Shown piece after piece: positions 43,074 to 49,272 of a stretch of 49,272 nt of DNA. The stretch lies in NCBI GenBank assembly GCA_045601325.1, contig JAZRZI010000057.1:1-49272 (forward strand), given 5' to 3'. Source of the DNA: JAZRZI01 sp045601325. GTDB lineage: Bacteria > Bacillota_I > Bacilli_A > RFN20 > CAG-826. The notes under the pieces were generated by a model, which was not told the origin of the DNA, did not search any database, and worked only from the letters and a program-made list of their open reading frames with translations. The stretch's first letter is position 1. The number at the start of each line of letters is the position of its first letter. Position numbers and translations under genes: made by a program.

Positions 43074-43493
43074 ATGAAAGCACCAAATGTTGCAACATTA
43101 AAAAAATATTTAAATGCTTTAACAAAAACAAAGGCTAAATATATCACCGCTGAAAGATTATCAAAGGTTTTAGGTCTTTATCCTGAAGTTATTAATGAAA
43201 CATTATCTTTCTTTGATCCTATGATTAATATGGATCCAGATTATGACTTGCTTGAATTAGTACCTCAAATCAAAGAATTCATTATTAAAGAAGAAGAAAA
43301 GAAAACTCCTGTAATTAGAAGTGAAGCCATTACTAAAAAATCTTTAGATGAATATGAATCTATCAGTGATTTTATCTATCAAAAGATGTCCATTGGCGGA
43401 ATGATTGATAGAAATGCTTATCTTAATGATAAAGATTTAAGGGTACTTAAAAAGTTAATTGCTGAAGAGCAAACAAAACGTAAAAAGAAATAA
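43074..43493 (+). CDS. Rex-type DNA-binding domain protein lacking the NADH domain
   Basis: 139 residues from ATG 43074, which has GGAGG 7 nt upstream; an in-frame ATG at 43047 has none. Residues 1-68 resemble the N-terminal winged helix of the redox repressor Rex: PNVATLKKYLNALTKTKAKY, then ITAERLSKVLGLYPEVINE and LSFFDPM. In Rex a Rossmann NAD(H) domain of about 130 residues follows; here there is only a charged helical tail (SDFIYQKMSIGGMIDRN..., ending in KRKKK). It could be a Rex paralogue that lost sensing. It lies about 1 kb from a pyruvate:ferredoxin oxidoreductase gene, a redox-linked enzyme. The assignment rests on pattern, not search. Confidence 0.65.
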   Translation: MKAPNVATLKKYLNALTKTKAKYITAERLSKVLGLYPEVINETLSFFDPMINMDPDYDLLELVPQIKEFIIKEEEKKTPVIRSEAITKKSLDEYESISDFIYQKMSIGGMIDRNAYLNDKDLRVLKKLIAEEQTKRKKK

Positions 43494-43844
43494 TTAATCT
43501 GCAAATTCGCTTTTAATTTTTGTTAATTGATCTTCTAATACTGGAAGGTCTTTTTTTATTGTTTCATACAAAACTTTGTAATTAATGTGGTCATAAACAT
43601 GAGCGATCAATATACGCATATTGTATATATCAATCCATGCAATTTCCGGATGCGCTGGCTCTAATGTCTTTCTTAATTTGTTGCACATCTGCTCACAGAT
43701 TTGTTCAACACTGAACGATGAAGCACGACATAGCACTTCATTTTTAACGAAGTCGTCATAAGTTTTTCCTTCTAAATCTGCTGTTACAGTTTTAATGTTT
43801 TTTAAAACACTTTCGATTCTTGCTCTAACAAGTTCCTTGTCCAT
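43494..43844 (-). CDS. HepT-type HEPN ribonuclease toxin
   Basis: 116 residues, all alpha. The HEPN motif RX4HXY is exact: R77, H82 and Y84 in RILIAHVYDH. In characterised HepT/MntA pairs HepT is an RNase that MntA silences by adding AMP to that tyrosine. It is encoded after, and overlaps by 20 bp, the nucleotidyltransferase gene, the usual order for the antitoxin first. Its stop codon abuts the stop of the convergent Rex-like gene with no spacer. It is slightly shorter than typical HepT (about 130-140), but the core is complete. Confidence 0.88.
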   Translation of the reverse strand: MDKELVRARIESVLKNIKTVTADLEGKTYDDFVKNEVLCRASSFSVEQICEQMCNKLRKTLEPAHPEIAWIDIYNMRILIAHVYDHINYKVLYETIKKDLPVLEDQLTKIKSEFAD

Positions 43845-44334
43845 AAATTTTGATCCCTTCTAATAAAAGTTTGCGGATAAAAAGTTCAGACCCAATTACG
43901 GTTTCATGATTAATCAAATCAACCGGCTTTCCTAATGCCTCGATTAATTCTGTAACTATATGACCCAAAGCAAAACCCGACATTGTTTTTGAAACAATTA
44001 ATATATCGACATCACTATCGATTGTGGCTTCCTTTCTAGCATAGCTACCGAACAAATAAGCACACTTAATATCCGCATATTTAACTAGAACTTTTCTAAC
44101 TTTTTCTTTTATAAAAGGGATGGATAGTATTTTTCTATCTCCATCAATATTAAATGATTTTAGTTTTTCTAATATTTCTTCGTATATAACTATCAATCCT
44201 TCGCTTGCGTCAGTAGTGTTTAATGATTCATAGTTTTGATATTTTCTTCTTGAGATATTTAAAAGATTAGCGGCTTGTATTTGTGTGATGCCGATAGTTT
44301 CACGTGTAGTTTTTAATTCATTTTGCGATTTCAT
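43825..44334 (-). CDS. MntA-type antitoxin with fused XRE helix-turn-helix
   Basis: 169 residues. Residues about 1-58 form a Cro/C1-like helix-turn-helix (TQIQAANLLNISRRKYQNYE). Residues about 74-165 are a minimal nucleotidyltransferase with GSYARKEATIDSDVDIL: G96-S97, D108 and D110 give the GSX10DXD signature. MntA antitoxins adenylylate HepT. The fused DNA-binding domain means one polypeptide can neutralise the toxin and repress the operon. The ATG at 44334 lies only 6 nt after an extended -10 box, with no Shine-Dalgarno, so the message is probably leaderless. The operon is divergent from the nifJ-like gene and shares a 131-bp regulatory spacer with it. Confidence 0.88.
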   Translation of the reverse strand: MKSQNELKTTRETIGITQIQAANLLNISRRKYQNYESLNTTDASEGLIVIYEEILEKLKSFNIDGDRKILSIPFIKEKVRKVLVKYADIKCAYLFGSYARKEATIDSDVDILIVSKTMSGFALGHIVTELIEALGKPVDLINHETVIGSELFIRKLLLEGIKIYGQGTC

Positions 44335-44340
44335 AGCATA

Positions 44341-44369
44341 ATAATAGCAAATGTTTAGATGTTGCGCAA
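44341..44369 (-). promoter_or_regulatory. promoter of the HepT/MntA operon, leaderless
   Basis: Minus strand TTGCGC (44369-44364), a 17-nt spacer ending in TGC, and TATTAT (44346-44341), an extended -10. Six nt separate it from the ATG, so initiation should be at the A of the start codon. Confidence 0.7.
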
Positions 44370-44395
44370 ATAAAAAAGCGCATAAATACTTTTCA

Positions 44396-44432
44396 ATTAT
44401 TCTTGAATAATCTACGCGTATATGCGTATAAT
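44396..44432 (+). promoter_or_regulatory. nifJ promoter with two nested dyads
   Basis: TTGAAT (44403-44408), an 18-nt spacer and TATAAT (44427-44432). ATTATTC-TT-GAATAAT (44396-44411) is a perfect palindrome covering the -35 box. TACGC (44413-44417)/GCGTA (44424-44428) is an inverted repeat overlapping the -10 box. Both suit repressor binding. Neither matches the published Rex consensus TTGTGA-N6-TCACAA. Confidence 0.6.
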
Positions 44433-44465
44433 CTATGTGGTATTTTTTAGGAGGAATAAAAATAT

Positions 44466-47400
44466 ATGTCAGAAATTAAAAAGACTATGTTATCCGTTGA
44501 TGGTAATACAGCGGCAGCATTAGAATCCTATAATTTCATTGAAGTAGCAGGCATTTACCCAATTACTCCATCTTCTCCGATGGCAGAAAATATCGATGTC
44601 TACGCTTCACAAAACCGCAAGAACTTCTTTGGCTCGGTCGTCAAAGTTAGCGAAATGCAATCCGAAGCTGGTGCTTCTGGTACAGTCCACGGTGTTCTTC
44701 AAGCAGGTGGCTTAGCAGCAACTTACACAGCCAGCCAAGGCTTATTATTAATGATCCCAAATGTTTACAAATGGGTCGGTGAATGCTTACCAGCAGTTCT
44801 TCACGTATCTGCTCGTTCATTAGCAACAAGAAGCTTATCCATCTTTGGTGATCACCAAGACATCTACGCAATCCGTCAAACAGGTATTGCAATGATTTGT
44901 TCTCACTCAGTTCAAGAAATCGCTGATCTAACATCAGTTGCACATTTAGTCGCTATTGATGCTTCTTATCCAGTTTGCCATTTCTTTGATGGTTTCAGAA
45001 CATCACATGAAATTCAAAATGTTGAATTCGTTGATGATGCTGAATGGAAGAAACTTCTCCCAATGGATAAAGTCGAAGCATTCAGAGCAAACGCATTAAA
45101 CCCACACACACATCCAGTTACACGTGGTGGTGCTGAAAACGATGACATTTACTTCCAAACAAGAGAAGCTCAAAACTTACATGCTGAAAATGTTATCGCA
45201 GTTGCAGAAAAATATTTCAAAGAAGCAACTAGATTAACTGGTCGTGAATACGCTCCATTCACATACTATGGTGATCCTAACGCTGATAGAGTTATCATCG
45301 CTATGGGTTCCGTCACCGAAACAATTAAAGAAGTTATCGATGAATTAAAGGACGAAAAATTAGGTTTAGTTAAAGTTCACTTATATAGACCTTTCTCTGC
45401 AAAACACTTATTAGCAGTTTTACCAAAGAGCGCAAAGAGAATTGCTGTTCTTGATAGAACTAAAGAAATGGGTGCAGCAGGTGAACCATTATATGAAGAC
45501 GTCGTTACTGTTTTGAACCAAAATGGTGTTACAGGTGTTGAAGTCTTCGGTGGCCGTTATGGTTTATCAAGTAAAGATACACAACCTAAGGATATGAAAG
45601 CAGTCTTTGACTTCTTAGCAACTGAAAAACCATGGAATGGTTTCACAGTTTCTATCAATGATGACTTAACACACTTAAGCATCCCAGTTGATGACAACTT
45701 CCATGTTTCTAGCGATTACACATCTTGCTTATTCTATGGTTTAGGCTCTGATGGTACAGTTTCCGCTAACAAATCATCTGTCAAGATTATCGGTGATGCA
45801 ACTCACCAATACGCACAAGCATATTTCGCATACGACTCAAGAAAAGCTGGTGGTGTTACACGTTCTCACTTGAGATTTGGTAAATCCCCAATCCGTTCTA
45901 CATACTATGTCCAAAATGCTGACTTTGTTTCTTGTTCACTAGATGCATATCTCTACAAGTTTGATATGATTAAGAACTTAAAGAATGGTGGTACATTCTT
46001 ACTCAATACTGATATGTCTAATGAAGACTTAATCAGAACAATGCCTAACCGTGTTAAATATCAATTAGCAACAAAGAACGCTAAATTCTTTGTTATCGAT
46101 GCTAATAAGATTGCTAGCGAAATCGGTATGGGCCGTCACACAAATACAATTCTCCAAGCTTCCTTCTTCTATTTGAACCAAGGCATTATGCCATATGAAG
46201 AAGCAAACCACTGGATGAAGAAATTTGCTGAAAAATCTTACGCAAAGAAAGGCCAAGATGTCGTTGAACTCAACTGGAAAGCAATTGACGCTGGTACTGA
46301 AGGCTTAAGAGAAGTCAAAGTTGATCCAGAATGGGCTAAACTCTCACCAAAAGTTGAAAACAAATTAACAGGTGACGATTACTTTGATTCATACGTCGCA
46401 ATCATGGGCAACCTTGGCGGTGATGATCTACCAGTTTCTAAATTCACAGAATATGAATTATTAACAGGCACAATGCAAAACGATATCACATTCCGTGAAA
46501 AACGTTCTATCGCTGATAGAGTCCCATTATGGCACGCTGAAGGCTGTTTACAATGTAACCAATGTGCATTCGTATGTCCTCACGCAACATTAAGACCAAT
46601 CTTAATGGATGAACAAGAATACGCAAACGCACCTGAATTAGCAAAAGAAGCATTAGATGCAATGCCACCTCTAAAAGGTCTCAAATTCAGAATTCAAGTC
46701 TCCCCACGTAACTGTGTTGGATGTGGCTTATGTGTTTCTGAATGTTTAGCAAACAAACAAGGTAAGAAAGTCCTTGAAATGGTAGAAGCTAAATCACAAT
46801 TCCCACAAGAAGAAGCTGCTGATTACTTATACAAACACGTTACTTACAAAGCAGATAGATTACCAGCTGCAATGCAAGCAACAGTTAAAGGTGTTGGCTT
46901 CATGATGCCATATATGGAAGTATCTGGCGCATGTGCTGGTTGTGGTGAAACTCCATATTACCGCTTAGTTTCTCAATTATTTGGTAAAGATATGTTAGTG
47001 GCTAACGCTACTGGATGTTCCTCCATTTACAGTGGTTCCACTCCATTAACTCCATTCTGTACAGATAAAGATGGTCAAGGTATTGCTTGGGCTAACTCCT
47101 TATTCGAAGATAACGCAGAATATGGTTATGGTATGAGAGTAGCAACTAACGCTAAACTCAAAGCTATCATCGAAATCTTAACTCCAGCTCTCGAAAGAGA
47201 AACAGTTGAAGAAGAATTAAAAGCAACTATCAAAGATTACTTTGATAACATTAAGAATAGACAAGCAGTTAGAACAATCTGCCCTAAACTTGTTAGCTTA
47301 GTTATAGCAAGTAAGGATGAAGATGTTAAAGCTGTCTTAGCTTACGAAAGAGATTTACAAGATAAATCAGTATGGATCGTCGGTGGTGACGGTTGGGCAT

Positions 47401-48014
47401 ACGATATTGGCTATGGTGGTTTAGATCACGTCTTAGCTAATGATGAAGACGTTAACGTCTTGGTCTTAGATACAGAAGTTTACAGCAACACTGGTGGCCA
47501 ATCTTCTAAATCTTCTCAAACAGGTAGTATCGCTAAATTCACTGCTTCTGGTAAAGAAACAGCTAAGAAGAACCTTGCTTTAATCGCAATGAGCTATGGT
47601 ACAGTCTATGTTGCGCAAATCAGCTTAGGTGCTAACCCAATCGCAGCTATTAAAGCATTAAAAGAAGCTGAATCCTATGATGGACCAAGCTTAGTCATCT
47701 GCTATGCACCTTGTGCTAACCACGGTATTAAAGGTGGTCTTGCAAACGCAATGAGACAAGAACGTGCGGCAGTTGAATGTGGTTATTTCCCAATCTTCAG
47801 ATTTGACCCAAGAAAGGTTGATGAAGAAGGTAAAGGTGGATTAACAATGGATATGAAGGATCCTGATTACTCAAAATTCAGAGACTTCGTGATGACAGAA
47901 ACTCGTTTCTCTCAACTTCCACGTGTTAACCCAGCTCGCGCTGAAGAACTCTTAACTAAGTCCGAAGCTTGTGCGAAAGCAAGACTTGTAAGAATTAAAA
48001 AATTCGGCGAATAA
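44466..48014 (+). CDS. nifJ: pyruvate:ferredoxin (flavodoxin) oxidoreductase
   Basis: 1182 residues, a single-chain PFOR. It oxidises pyruvate with CoA to acetyl-CoA and CO2 and passes electrons to ferredoxin or flavodoxin, the anaerobic alternative to pyruvate dehydrogenase. The N-terminal domain has GIYPITPSSPMAE. A two-cluster ferredoxin domain follows, with CLQCNQCAFVCPHA (about 693) and CVGCGLCVSEC (about 749); the latter is followed by Leu instead of the usual Pro. The proximal cluster and thiamine diphosphate region begin at CAGCGETPYY (about 822), with NATGCSSIY and GDGWAYDIGYGG later. AGGAGG precedes the ATG. Monocistronic, with a terminator at 48029. It implies an anaerobic fermentative life. 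Confidence 0.97.
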   Translation: MSEIKKTMLSVDGNTAAALESYNFIEVAGIYPITPSSPMAENIDVYASQNRKNFFGSVVKVSEMQSEAGASGTVHGVLQAGGLAATYTASQGLLLMIPNVYKWVGECLPAVLHVSARSLATRSLSIFGDHQDIYAIRQTGIAMICSHSVQEIADLTSVAHLVAIDASYPVCHFFDGFRTSHEIQNVEFVDDAEWKKLLPMDKVEAFRANALNPHTHPVTRGGAENDDIYFQTREAQNLHAENVIAVAEKYFKEATRLTGREYAPFTYYGDPNADRVIIAMGSVTETIKEVIDELKDEKLGLVKVHLYRPFSAKHLLAVLPKSAKRIAVLDRTKEMGAAGEPLYEDVVTVLNQNGVTGVEVFGGRYGLSSKDTQPKDMKAVFDFLATEKPWNGFTVSINDDLTHLSIPVDDNFHVSSDYTSCLFYGLGSDGTVSANKSSVKIIGDATHQYAQAYFAYDSRKAGGVTRSHLRFGKSPIRSTYYVQNADFVSCSLDAYLYKFDMIKNLKNGGTFLLNTDMSNEDLIRTMPNRVKYQLATKNAKFFVIDANKIASEIGMGRHTNTILQASFFYLNQGIMPYEEANHWMKKFAEKSYAKKGQDVVELNWKAIDAGTEGLREVKVDPEWAKLSPKVENKLTGDDYFDSYVAIMGNLGGDDLPVSKFTEYELLTGTMQNDITFREKRSIADRVPLWHAEGCLQCNQCAFVCPHATLRPILMDEQEYANAPELAKEALDAMPPLKGLKFRIQVSPRNCVGCGLCVSECLANKQGKKVLEMVEAKSQFPQEEAADYLYKHVTYKADRLPAAMQATVKGVGFMMPYMEVSGACAGCGETPYYRLVSQLFGKDMLVANATGCSSIYSGSTPLTPFCTDKDGQGIAWANSLFEDNAEYGYGMRVATNAKLKAIIEILTPALERETVEEELKATIKDYFDNIKNRQAVRTICPKLVSLVIASKDEDVKAVLAYERDLQDKSVWIVGGDGWAYDIGYGGLDHVLANDEDVNVLVLDTEVYSNTGGQSSKSSQTGSIAKFTASGKETAKKNLALIAMSYGTVYVAQISLGANPIAAIKALKEAESYDGPSLVICYAPCANHGIKGGLANAMRQERAAVECGYFPIFRFDPRKVDEEGKGGLTMDMKDPDYSKFRDFVMTETRFSQLPRVNPARAEELLTKSEACAKARLVRIKKFGE

Positions 48015-48028
48015 TTCAAAGAAAATTA

Positions 48029-48060
48029 ACAGGTAACAAAAAAGTTGCCTGTTTTTTCTT
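48029..48060 (+). terminator. terminator after nifJ
   Basis: ACAGGTAAC (48029-48037), loop AAAAAA, GTTGCCTGT (48044-48052), then TTTTT. Confidence 0.9.
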
Positions 48061-48087
48061 GCAATAAAATAATTTATTGTATATGAT
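48059..48087 (+). promoter_or_regulatory. promoter of the 120-residue protein gene
   Basis: TTGCAA (48059-48064), a 17-nt spacer and TATGAT (48082-48087). The -35 box overlaps the end of the previous terminator. Confidence 0.65.
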
Positions 48088-48115
48088 AGTCGGTAGGTTA
48101 AGGAGATTTTTAGTT

Positions 48116-48478
48116 ATGAAAAAGACTGAAAGACAAGTTGAACAATTATATGCTTTACTAAAAGAATATGCTGAAATTGAAAAGACAATTGCTTCTTTAC
48201 CTGTGGGCTATATTTCTGTCAAGGTTATCTCTGGCCATACATACAACTATCGTCAATGGAGAGAAGGTAGCAAAATTATCTCTCAATACGTTCCAGAAGC
48301 ATTCTTAAATTCAGTTATTCGTAAGATTGCAGTTCGTAAGGAAAACGAAGCTCTTTTAAAAGCCGTTAAGAAAGATATTAAATTAGTCACAAGACAAATT
48401 TTAAAAGCTCAATTATTAACTGAAGAAGAAATTGAAGACTTAAAAGCTAAAGCAAAAGCTGAAGTTGAAGCTGAATAG
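48116..48478 (+). CDS. small charged helical protein of unknown function
   Basis: 120 residues from ATG 48116, which has AAGGAG 10 nt upstream; an in-frame ATG at 48077 lies inside the promoter. An N-terminal helix (ERQVEQLYALLKEYAEIEKTI) leads into a short beta segment (VGYISVKVISGHTYNYRQW) and a long Lys/Glu-rich helix, probably a coiled coil, to the end. There is no signal or membrane span. The layout of helix, Tyr-rich turn and coiled coil recalls some uncharacterised DUFs in Firmicutes, but no family is assigned. Own promoter and terminator. Confidence 0.75.
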   Translation: MKKTERQVEQLYALLKEYAEIEKTIASLPVGYISVKVISGHTYNYRQWREGSKIISQYVPEAFLNSVIRKIAVRKENEALLKAVKKDIKLVTRQILKAQLLTEEEIEDLKAKAKAEVEAE

Positions 48479-48497
48479 CATACAAAAAGTTCAATAT

Positions 48498-48525
48498 AGC
48501 AGGAGTAAAATCCTGCTTTTCTTTT
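48498..48525 (+). terminator. terminator
   Basis: AGCAGGA (48498-48504), GTAAAA, TCCTGCT (48511-48517), then TTTCTTTTT. Confidence 0.9.
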
Positions 48526-48541
48526 TCTTTAATAATATATA

Positions 48542-48550
48542 TGTTAATAT
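48542..48550 (+). promoter_or_regulatory. extended -10 promoter of the P-loop kinase, leaderless
   Basis: TGTTAATAT is TGn followed by TAATAT (48545-48550), 6 nt before ATG 48557, the same geometry as at the HepT/MntA operon. There is no Shine-Dalgarno. Confidence 0.55.
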
Positions 48551-48556
48551 ATGCCT

Positions 48557-49054
48557 ATGCGGAAATTAATTTTATTAAGTGGTGCGCCTGGAAGTGGTAA
48601 ATCTTACTTTTCTAGTTCCCTTAGGAAAGCTAAAAATAATAGCCATGTTTATATTGTTAGCAGTGATTCTATTAGAAACTTAGTTTGTGGAAATCAAAGC
48701 GACCTAACTAAAGACAAAGTGGTGTGGGAAATATTCTACGAACTTCCTAAAGCCTATAGTAAAGATCCTGATGCAATTGTGATATTAGATTGCACGAATA
48801 CTAGGAGTAAATATAGATTAGATACATTAGAAAGAATGAAACCTTATTTCGATGACTTCTCCTTAGTGTTATTCAATCTTCCTAAGGAAATCATATTAAA
48901 ACAAAATACTGATAGAGAATATCCTGTGCCAATTGAAGCAGTTGAACATTTCATAAAAGTGTTTGAACTTCCTTCCGAAGAAGAAAAACAAGCATTTAAT
49001 CACATTTTTATCATAGAAAACCATGATTTCAAACAAATAATCGATAAGATTTAA
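48557..49054 (+). CDS. P-loop NTPase, AAA_33 / zeta-kinase-like
   Basis: 165 residues. Walker A GAPGSGKS is at residues 9-16, followed by VSSDSIRN, an Asp where small-molecule kinases of the AAA_33 group usually have their substrate or Mg2+ residue, and by VILDCTNTRSKYR, typical of the group. The family phosphorylates varied small molecules or nucleic acid ends; the substrate cannot be read from sequence. ATG 48557 is preferred to ATG 48551 because the -10 box ends at 48550. No partner toxin or antitoxin gene is next to it, so a zeta toxin is unlikely. Confidence 0.82.
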   Translation: MRKLILLSGAPGSGKSYFSSSLRKAKNNSHVYIVSSDSIRNLVCGNQSDLTKDKVVWEIFYELPKAYSKDPDAIVILDCTNTRSKYRLDTLERMKPYFDDFSLVLFNLPKEIILKQNTDREYPVPIEAVEHFIKVFELPSEEEKQAFNHIFIIENHDFKQIIDKI

Positions 49055-49081
49055 AACATGCTTAAAAATGCGTGTTTTTTT
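49055..49081 (+). terminator. terminator
   Basis: AACATGC (49055-49061) pairs with GCGTGTT (49070-49076) with one T-G pair, followed by TTTTT. Confidence 0.85.
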
Positions 49082-49111
49082 GTAAAAAAGAGATGATTAG
49101 AAACTTTATTT

Positions 49112-49120
49112 TGCTATAAT
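49112..49120 (+). promoter_or_regulatory. extended -10 promoter pointing off the right edge
   Basis: TGCTATAAT, a perfect extended -10. Transcription would start near 49127. The remaining 145 nt to the window end hold no convincing reading frame, so a leader or RNA gene may begin here. Confidence 0.55.
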
Positions 49121-49272
49121 ATCAAAGAGACTAACTATTAAAAAACAATAAGAAATTTTAAAAAAGTTATTCTTCAAAAAAATCAATGCATACTGAAAAG
49201 AACTCAGCATAGTGAGCTTTAAAAATATTGACTATGTCAAATCCTACTTACAGCGAGATGGATCGTACTTAG

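Noticed and set aside
48557..49054. Zeta-type toxin
   Set aside because: The Walker A and ILDCTN motifs fit many small-molecule kinases, and no epsilon-like antitoxin gene is adjacent.

Overview
The window looks like a piece of chromosome from a low-GC, Gram-positive-derived bacterium on the Mollicutes/Erysipelotrichia side of the Firmicutes, most likely an uncultured anaerobic gut lineage. The grounds are: AT-rich DNA with Firmicutes-type ribosome binding sites; many lipoproteins with a lipobox; no outer-membrane genes; a pyruvate:ferredoxin oxidoreductase; RNA polymerase beta carrying Asn at the E. coli 526 position, as reported for Mollicutes; and a surface-nuclease plus ABC-transporter arrangement known from mycoplasmas. 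The code is the standard one: TGA ends the gene finishing at 28578 and Trp is encoded by TGG. The lineage is inferred, not proven.

Layout. (1) 1-484: a structured segment and an anti-sigma antagonist (STAS) gene. (2) 494-9071: two diverged copies of a two-gene envelope cassette (a single-pass membrane protein followed by a ~950-1000-residue repetitive exported protein), with a membrane-bound XRE-type regulator between them. I recognise no family for the cassette proteins. (3) 9195-11380: KtrA/KtrB-like potassium uptake. (4) 11654-26374: rplK-rplA-rplJ-rplL-rpoB-rpoC and rpsL-rpsG-fusA-tuf, with structured leaders before rplK, rplJ (L10 leader) and rpoB. (5) 26463-30631: two RDD membrane proteins, a lamin-tail/nuclease protein and two small membrane proteins. 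(6) 30768-39334: an apparent seven-gene operon with a CUT1-type ABC importer, two tandem paralogous binding lipoproteins, a nuclease lipoprotein and an OB-fold-like lipoprotein. (7) 39483-41264: another lipoprotein and a lipoprotein tyrosine phosphatase. (8) 41310-44334: tRNA-Lys(CTT), then an accessory patch of truncated genes, ISL3 transposase debris, 20-bp iterons, a Rex-like DNA-binding protein without its NADH domain, and a HepT/MntA toxin-antitoxin pair. (9) 44466-49272: pyruvate:ferredoxin oxidoreductase, a small charged protein, a P-loop kinase and a promoter pointing off the right edge.

How the genes may work together: regions 5 and 6 suggest a cell-surface scavenging programme in which anchored nucleases digest polymers and the importer takes up products. 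Regions 2, 5, 6 and 7 together put heavy investment into exported and lipid-anchored proteins. Several genes (4495, 4322-, 26463, 44334-, 48557, and nearly 9071-) have a -10 box only 6-10 nt before the start codon and no Shine-Dalgarno, implying leaderless or near-leaderless mRNAs beside conventional ones. All family calls are from reading translations by eye; no search was run.
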